A DNA stretch of 20,131 nucleotides from Thermodesulfatator sp. (GTDB lineage Bacteria > Desulfobacterota > Dissulfuribacteria > Dissulfuribacterales > QOAL01): the NCBI GenBank assembly GCA_003978135.1, contig QOAL01000074.1, positions 1 through 20,131 on the forward strand, written 5' to 3'. A program made the translations under genes and the position numbers. How positions within the stretch are numbered: position 1 is the first letter of the stretch; every line of letters starts with the position of its first letter. A model generated the notes under the pieces. That model was not told the origin of the DNA. It saw only the letters and a list, made by a program, of their open reading frames with translations, and made no database searches. Of the stretch, positions 15,581-20,131 are shown piece by piece.

Positions 15581-17398
15581 TTGGATATAGCCCTCATTTC
15601 TCCTCCATGGCCGCTGTTCAACCGGCCTTCTGTCCAGCTTGGGGCGCTGAAGGCCTTTCTGAAAACCAGGGAGCCTGAAATTGAGGTGAGGGCTTTTCAT
15701 CCATATCTGCGCCTGGCAGCAGAAATAGGTTTCGAAGACTATCTCATAATAAGCCAGTCAAGCTGGGCAGCAGAATCGGTATTTGCTGCCCTGCTTTTTC
15801 CAAAGCATAATGGTCCGGAGAAGCTCTTTTACAAGGCCCTGGGAAACAGGTTCGGCAGGGAGCGATCTCGTCTTGATTTCAACCAGATAACAACCGTCGC
15901 TGCAAATATCATTGACCATTTCATCCAGGATCAGGTCTTTGCGGAATTGCGTCTGGCTGGATTGAGCCTGTGCCTGAACCAGATGACAGCCGGTCTTTAC
16001 ATTGCCAAGAAACTTAAGGAAAGGATTCCTGAAACCATTATAGTCCTTGGCGGCGCCAGCTGCTCGGGTCCAATTGGTCCAAGCATCCTGGCGGCCTTTC
16101 CCTTTGTTGATTACACAGTAACAGGGGAGGGTGAGGGCCCCCTCTTGGATCTTTGGCATTTTCTTTCAGGCAGGTCAGAAAGGATAAAAAGCCGGGCCAT
16201 ATCAGGCGGAGCAAAGAAAAGCAAAAGCCTGGAAGCCAAGGAGCAGATTGGCGATGTCAACAAGCTTCCGACCCCTGATTATGATGATTATTTTCGGGAG
16301 CTTGGACAGCTTGGGGCCAAAGCTGCAGGCATTTCTCCGCTTCTGCCACTGGAGGCATCTCGTGGATGCTGGTGGTCCAGATGCAATTTCTGCAATTTGA
16401 ATCTCCAATGGAAAGGCTACAGGGCGAAGACAGCTACGAAAGTGGCCTCAGAAGTAAAATCGCTAAGCAGCAGGTACGGTGTGCTGGATTTTGCTTTTAT
16501 GGACAACTGCCTGCCTGCCAAACAGGCACCTGAAATTTTCAGTCTTATCCACAGACAAAAGAGGGATTATTCCTTTTTTGCAGAACTGCGGGTGGGCCAT
16601 TGCCGAAAAGACCTTGCGGTAATGGCACGTGGAGGCCTGTCGGATGTTCAGGTTGGCATAGAGGCCTTGAGCACAAGCCTGCTAAGAAGGCTTGGCAAGG
16701 GATCTTCAGCCATTGAGAATCTGGCAATAATGCGTCATTGCACCGAACTGGATATTAGGCTTCAAGCCAATCTTATTCTGCATTTTCCCGGAAGTTCCGA
16801 TGAGGAAGTTAGGCAAACCCTTGTTAACCTGGACTTTGTGTGGCCGTTTGCCCCCTTAAAAACCGTCTCTTTCTGGCTGGGCGCAGAAAGTCCCGTGTAC
16901 AGGGAGCCTGAAAAGTTTAATATCGTCGCAGTTAAGAGGCACCCATACTATTCTCATTTGTTCCCTGATAATGTGGCATCAAAACTTGTGCCCTTGATCT
17001 TAGGATACCGGGGAGACAGGCAGAAACAATACAAGCTATGGAAGAAGGTAGAGCAGAAGGTGGCTTCAATAAACAGGGAAAAGGCTGAACTTGCACACAG
17101 GGGCAAGCTCTTGACCTATAGGGACGGCGAGCATTTTCTGACCATCAGGCAAATACTTCCAGGTGGGCATACTTTGAAACACCGCCTTACAGGCAGTTCC
17201 CGAAACCTCTATCTTGCGTGTCAGGAACCGGTTACCCTGGACCGGCTTGAGGCGCTGGTTCAAGGTCGCCAAAGGGGTGAAGTTGAAGCATTTGTGAACA
17301 GCCTTTGCCAAAAGAGATTGATGTTTAGAGAAGGAGACAGGGTGTTAGCCCTGGCAGTCAGGGAGAAAATGATGTTTTTAGCGGAGCAGAACATATAG
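15581..17398 (+). CDS. B12-binding radical SAM protein, RiPP-maturation (rSAM_ocin) type
   Basis: This 605-residue enzyme starts at TTG. The N-terminus MDIALISPPWPLFNRPSVQL is family-typical, and no in-frame ATG or GTG exists back to the htpX stop. Residues 1-190 form a cobalamin-binding domain (LGGASCSGPIG, VDYTVTGEGEGPLLDL). The radical SAM domain (about 250-450) has the cluster motif EASRGCWWSRCNFCNLNLQW, a CX4CX2C spacing instead of CX3CX2C, plus FMDNCLP, VGIEALS and HFPGSSDEEV. The RGCWW...FC.LN signature is that of RiPP-maturation radical SAM proteins, whose characterised members include B12-dependent C-methyltransferases. The last ~90 residues (from LTYRDGEHFLTIRQ, with HRLTGSSRNLYLACQEPVTL) resemble the small C-terminal domain of that family and may bind a peptide. 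No precursor peptide gene is visible nearby. The next gene abuts with no gap. The family call is good; the substrate is unknown. Confidence 0.82.
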   Translation: MDIALISPPWPLFNRPSVQLGALKAFLKTREPEIEVRAFHPYLRLAAEIGFEDYLIISQSSWAAESVFAALLFPKHNGPEKLFYKALGNRFGRERSRLDFNQITTVAANIIDHFIQDQVFAELRLAGLSLCLNQMTAGLYIAKKLKERIPETIIVLGGASCSGPIGPSILAAFPFVDYTVTGEGEGPLLDLWHFLSGRSERIKSRAISGGAKKSKSLEAKEQIGDVNKLPTPDYDDYFRELGQLGAKAAGISPLLPLEASRGCWWSRCNFCNLNLQWKGYRAKTATKVASEVKSLSSRYGVLDFAFMDNCLPAKQAPEIFSLIHRQKRDYSFFAELRVGHCRKDLAVMARGGLSDVQVGIEALSTSLLRRLGKGSSAIENLAIMRHCTELDIRLQANLILHFPGSSDEEVRQTLVNLDFVWPFAPLKTVSFWLGAESPVYREPEKFNIVAVKRHPYYSHLFPDNVASKLVPLILGYRGDRQKQYKLWKKVEQKVASINREKAELAHRGKLLTYRDGEHFLTIRQILPGGHTLKHRLTGSSRNLYLACQEPVTLDRLEALVQGRQRGEVEAFVNSLCQKRLMFREGDRVLALAVREKMMFLAEQNI

Positions 17399-18232
17399 AT
17401 GGATACTTGCTGGCTAAAGGAAAAAAGGGACCTTTTTCTTAAAAATGTCGTAAAGGATTTTCTGGATTCCTGCTCGTTTTTTACAGATCTCAAGGAGCAT
17501 ACAGCCAAATACGGAGTGAGATACGAAGGGTTTGATTTCTGGGTTGGCACCCAGCAGGACAAGGGCAAATTGTGGCATTTGAAGGACATTTGCCACGTGC
17601 TCTGGGGAGATAGTGATCCTGCAAGGGATGAAAACGGATTCATGCTGGACTGGATGATAGGTGCAATTTTTCATGAGGCCATGAAACTAAAGGAAAACGC
17701 CTACATGATAGAAAGATACAGGAAATCCTATCCATCGGAGACCAAGCTGCCGCTCCATCCAAACAATAATGGAGACGGGCCCGGAATGGAGTTTTTCGAA
17801 GAAACCGCCCACGAAATAAAAAGGGCTATAAAGAGAATCGACCTTCTTCTGGAACATGCTGGAGGCTATTTAATCGAAGTCCTGAAGCAAGAGAAGGAAA
17901 ATGCACTCCTTGTACGTTATCTGCTGGAGGCCATGAATTCTCCTGCTGAACACTGGCCAGGAGAAACGGGCCCGAAAAGGCTTTTGGATGCCCTGTTCCC
18001 CATGGGGCTTGATGAAGCCTACTGCCTGGCAGGTGAGAGCTATCTCGAGGGTAGCTGGTTTGTAGAGGCAAGAAAGGCCTTTGAGATGGCCCTGGAGCTG
18101 AATCCCAACTGCACAGAGGCCAGATCAGGCCTGAGGCTTTTGGAAAAGCGGGTTAAAGAAATTGCCATGGTGCTTGAAAGGGAATATGAAATACAGGCCA
18201 AAAACGGTATATCAGCAGATCCAGTGAGGTAA
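17399..18232 (+). CDS. Uncharacterised protein paired with the radical SAM enzyme, TPR-like C-terminus
   Basis: This 277-residue soluble protein has no signal peptide or membrane segment. Its ATG directly follows the radical SAM stop (TAGATG), with GGAG 12 nt upstream inside that gene, so translation is probably coupled. The N-terminal half contains distinctive blocks that look conserved: HVLWGDSDPARDENGFMLDW, then IGAIFHEAMKLKENAYMIER, and LHPNNNGDGPGMEFFEETAH. These are rich in His, Asp and Glu and could bind a metal or cofactor. A helical stretch follows (EIKRAIKRIDLLLEHAGGYL). Residues about 215-250 form one TPR-like unit (AGESYLEGSWFVEARKAFEM). I do not recognise the family. A scaffold, substrate or partner of the radical SAM enzyme is inferred only from the gene arrangement. 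Confidence 0.85.
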   Translation: MDTCWLKEKRDLFLKNVVKDFLDSCSFFTDLKEHTAKYGVRYEGFDFWVGTQQDKGKLWHLKDICHVLWGDSDPARDENGFMLDWMIGAIFHEAMKLKENAYMIERYRKSYPSETKLPLHPNNNGDGPGMEFFEETAHEIKRAIKRIDLLLEHAGGYLIEVLKQEKENALLVRYLLEAMNSPAEHWPGETGPKRLLDALFPMGLDEAYCLAGESYLEGSWFVEARKAFEMALELNPNCTEARSGLRLLEKRVKEIAMVLEREYEIQAKNGISADPVR

Positions 18233-18236
18233 AGGC

Positions 18237-18860
18237 TCAGGAAAGGACTGAGTGAGAGGCAATAATGGCCCTGGCCAGTTCCTTCATTTTAATGCTTTGC
18301 CTTCTGCTCTCCTTCTGCATCATTCTAAGGGCCGTCTCTTCGTCCACAGAAAGATGCTTCATCAGAATGCCCTTGGCCTTTTCCACCAGTTTTCTCGCTT
18401 CCAGTTGCTCGGAAAGATTTTCTACCACTCCCTCCAGGGCGCTAATAGTTTGGGCGATGGACCAGGCCATTTCGATAGCAGGAACAAGATCATCCAGATG
18501 TACAGGCTTTACTAAATAGCCCAGGATGCCGCGTCCCTTGGCGCGTTCAACAAGGCGTCTTTCAGCATAGGCAGTAACCAGGATTATGGGAATAAAGGCG
18601 CCAGACTGTTTGTTTATGGCCCTGGCGGCTTCGAGGCCATCCAGTAAGGGCATCTTGATATCCATCAGGATCATGTTGGGATTGAATTCAGCCGTTTTTT
18701 CCACGGCCTCCACCCCATTATAGGCAACAGCTACTACGTTGTATCCAGCATCCTGAAGAATGTTTCTGAAGCCGTCTGCTACCGCCTTGTCATCGTCCGC
18801 CAGAAGAATACGAAGAGGGTTTTTGCTGCCGAGTTTTCTGCCTGTATCCTCACGTGTCAT
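18237..18860 (-). CDS. Response regulator with receiver and ANTAR RNA-binding domains
   Basis: This 207-residue protein is read from ATG 18860, with GGGAGAG just upstream; a 22-codon longer frame (to 18926) lacks a ribosome site. The receiver domain (about 15-130) keeps the acidic cluster D22-D24, phosphoacceptor D67 in MILMDIKMPLLDG, T96 in LVTAYAE and K118 in YLVKPV. A coiled linker (132-150) leads to an ANTAR domain (about 144-202: LEARKLVEKAKGILMKHLSV...ALRMMQKESR). ANTAR proteins bind paired hexaloop hairpins in mRNA leaders and prevent termination. No histidine kinase is adjacent. The gene is convergent with the 277-residue protein, 4 nt apart; a CTCAG-N7-CTGAG hairpin (18236-18252) spans the junction. 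Upstream lie a candidate terminator and tRNA-Gln. Confidence 0.93.
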   Translation of the reverse strand: MTREDTGRKLGSKNPLRILLADDDKAVADGFRNILQDAGYNVVAVAYNGVEAVEKTAEFNPNMILMDIKMPLLDGLEAARAINKQSGAFIPIILVTAYAERRLVERAKGRGILGYLVKPVHLDDLVPAIEMAWSIAQTISALEGVVENLSEQLEARKLVEKAKGILMKHLSVDEETALRMMQKESRRQSIKMKELARAIIASHSVLS

Positions 18861-18899
18861 GAACTCTCCCGGAAGGCGTATAGAAGGCTTATGCTTGAT

Positions 18900-18946
18900 A
18901 AAAAGGCACCAACAGGACAAGGCCATCCCAAACCCACCCCTGGTGC
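18900..18946 (-). terminator. Candidate terminator downstream of tRNA-Gln, in the leader of the ANTAR gene
   Basis: On the minus strand GCACCAGG pairs with CCTGTTGGTGC (outer arms at 18946-18941 and 18911-18906) around a large G-rich loop. A CTTTTTA run follows (18904-18900). It lies 12 nt past the tRNA 3' end and about 40 nt before the ANTAR regulator ATG, so it would stop tRNA transcription or act as an attenuator of the regulator gene. The long loop makes it less certain than a compact hairpin. Confidence 0.45.
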
Positions 18947-18957
18947 GTGAAAAGAAT

Positions 18958-19031
18958 TGGCTGGGGGACTAGGATTCGAACCTAGACTAGCAGATCCAGA
19001 GTCTGCGGTCCTGCCGTTAGACGATCCCCCA
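18958..19031 (-). tRNA. tRNA-Gln, anticodon CUG, CCA encoded
   Basis: The 74-nt cloverleaf reads: acceptor TGGGGGA paired with TCCCCCA; a D-arm beginning GTCTAACGG; anticodon arm GCAGA-CTCTGGA-TCTGC with CTG at 34-36; a 4-nt variable loop; T-arm CTAGG-TTCGAAT-CCTAG; discriminator G; and a genomically encoded CCA. U1-A72 and G73 are normal identity features of glutamine tRNAs. The CUG anticodon reads CAG codons. Confidence 0.96.
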
Positions 19032-19045
19032 GCAGCATTTTTTGA

Positions 19046-19074
19046 AATATAGATGCACGGATATTCCTTGTCAA
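19046..19074 (-). promoter_or_regulatory. Near-consensus sigma70 promoter of tRNA-Gln
   Basis: Minus strand: perfect TTGACA (19074-19069), 17-nt spacer, TATATT (19051-19046). The tRNA 5' end lies 14 nt past the -10 box, giving a leader of about 7 nt, as is usual for tRNA genes. No G+C-rich stringent discriminator is seen; the bases after the -10 are TCAAAAAATG. Confidence 0.85.
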
Positions 19075-19231
19075 GAAGTAGGGATTGGGGATTTGCTCTT
19101 TAATACCGAAATTCTGCAGGAGTCTGTAATCACTTACTGCAGGCGGTGTCCGCAAGCCCCCGCGATCCAGCTATCCTGCGGGGTTTACCGTTTTCCAGCA
19201 TCCTGGAGTTATAAGCCAGATTAAAAAGCTT

Positions 19232-20038
19232 TTATCTTATAGCAAGGCCTGCGTAACCCACTACCCTGTTGTAGTCACCATTTATTTCGCCTGAGTTGGC
19301 GTATTTGATAAGTTCTGCCTGTTTGGCTCCCAGCAGGTTTGAGGCCTCCAGGGCAATAGTGGTAGGGATATAACCGCACATGCTTATTCCATTTTCCTTG
19401 ACCGTGGTATAAAGCCCTTGTGGATCAAGGGCAAGAATCCTTTTTATGGCAAGAGTGTCCATCTCCTTGGCGGTGTCTGCGGTCACGTAGTGGCTCATGT
19501 CCGTACTTGCCACAATGAGCACCGGCATTGAAAATGCCTTTATTGCAGCTGCCACGGCCCTGCCTATTTCAAGGCAGGATTCAAGATCAAGCGGTCCCAG
19601 GCAGATGGGGACAATATGGAGATCTGGCTGAAGATACTGCAGAAATGGTATCTGCACCTCCAGTGAATGCTCATAGAGATGGGACTGGTAGCCTTCCTGT
19701 AGTATGTTGGACCGGCTCAGAATCAAGTCTGCAAGATCAGAGGCTATTGGCACATCTCCCAAGGGCATTTGCCATACTCCTTCTGTCATGATTTCAGCGT
19801 AGGAGCCATAGCCGGTGTGATTAGGGCCCATGACAATCACGTATTCCGGAACTGTCACCCTGCTGAAAACAGCTCCGGCCACGTGTCCTGAATAGATATA
19901 TCCTGCATGGGGACTGACCGCGGCAAGAGCGGGTTTGGCATGTGCCGTGGTTGGAATTAGGCGGGAAAGTTCAGCCCTGAGCCTGACAGGATCTCCATCG
20001 TAAAATTGATTGGCTACGGCCGGCCTTCTGATAATCAT
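19232..20038 (-). CDS. amrB: AmmeMemoRadiSam system protein B (MEMO family)
   Basis: This 268-residue MEMO-family protein is related to class III extradiol-type dioxygenases. The conserved histidine and cysteine sites are present: AAVSPHAGYIYSGHVAG, VMGPNHTGYG and the late CGYIPTT. ASTDMSHYVTADTA and YANSGEINGDYNRVVGYAGL match the family, as does the opening RRPAVANQFYDGDP. In bacteria and archaea MEMO proteins commonly lie beside an AMMECR1-domain protein and a radical SAM protein (AmrA, AmrS); neither is in this window, though they could lie beyond the right edge. AAGGAG lies 7 nt before the ATG. The biochemical role of the bacterial system is not settled. The 200 bp after the stop contain a CCCCGC...GCGGGG hairpin (about 19157-19182) without a T-run, so its terminator is uncertain. 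Confidence 0.93.
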   Translation of the reverse strand: MIIRRPAVANQFYDGDPVRLRAELSRLIPTTAHAKPALAAVSPHAGYIYSGHVAGAVFSRVTVPEYVIVMGPNHTGYGSYAEIMTEGVWQMPLGDVPIASDLADLILSRSNILQEGYQSHLYEHSLEVQIPFLQYLQPDLHIVPICLGPLDLESCLEIGRAVAAAIKAFSMPVLIVASTDMSHYVTADTAKEMDTLAIKRILALDPQGLYTTVKENGISMCGYIPTTIALEASNLLGAKQAELIKYANSGEINGDYNRVVGYAGLAIR

Positions 20039-20131
20039 ATTTCATCTCCTTAAGGGGTGAAGTTTTTAGCCAGGAAAGAAAAATTTTATCCTGGTATGTT
20101 ATTAAGAAAATAATCACGGGACCACAACTGT

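Noticed and set aside
18861..18926. A 22-residue N-terminal extension of the ANTAR regulator
   Set aside because: There is no ribosome site at 18926, the extension runs through the candidate terminator, and the start at 18860 has GGGAGAG at normal spacing.
19042..19224. A 60-codon plus-strand frame between tRNA-Gln and amrB
   Set aside because: It overlaps the near-consensus tRNA promoter on the opposite strand, has no ribosome site and resembles no protein.

Overview
The window looks like a chromosomal segment of a Gram-negative anaerobe of the Desulfobacterota (old Deltaproteobacteria) type. The evidence is an octaheme HAO-family cytochrome c, an AmmeMemoRadiSam protein B (AmrB), an ANTAR response regulator, a RiPP-type B12 radical SAM enzyme, class I FBPase of the 'ITVTEH' N-terminal subtype, and a complete RND pump with an outer membrane component. 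This placement is inference from gene content; no rRNA or ribosomal protein gene is present to confirm it. Base composition looks even throughout, and I see no transposase, integrase, phage gene or CRISPR array.

Layout, left to right. Positions 1-90 hold a structured, possibly dispersed repeat. A strong terminator (91-118) ends a minus-strand octaheme cytochrome gene (149-1459), which has its own promoter about 220 nt upstream (1685-1713) and a leader with three inverted repeats. Next comes a minus-strand efflux operon, transcribed MFP (7305-8420), RND permease (4157-7300), outer membrane factor (1723-4134), from a promoter at 8484-8511. The outer membrane factor carries an extra N-terminal periplasmic substrate-binding-protein domain. 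Further right on the minus strand is an ion-homeostasis group: NhaA (9407-10735), a possible 49-codon ORF overlapping its stop (9261-9410), and a K+ channel (8523-9242). Then come three minus-strand envelope or secreted proteins: an exported protein of unknown family (10885-11427, own promoter), a glycine-zipper protein (11599-12096) and a DUF4136 lipoprotein (12145-12735).

The middle switches to the plus strand: fbp (13221-14231), htpX (14664-15521), a B12-binding radical SAM protein of the RiPP-maturation type (15581-17398) and, directly abutting it, an uncharacterised 277-residue protein ending in a TPR-like repeat (17399-18232). The right end returns to the minus strand: an ANTAR response regulator (18237-18860), tRNA-Gln(CUG) with a near-consensus promoter and a candidate terminator, and amrB (19232-20038).

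Functionally the window mixes respiration or detoxification (octaheme cytochrome), envelope export and homeostasis (RND pump, NhaA, K+ channel, HtpX, lipoproteins), gluconeogenesis (FBPase) and an orphan radical SAM pair without a visible precursor peptide. The two observations most worth following are the SBP-OMF fusion inside the efflux operon and the radical SAM plus 277-residue partner pair.
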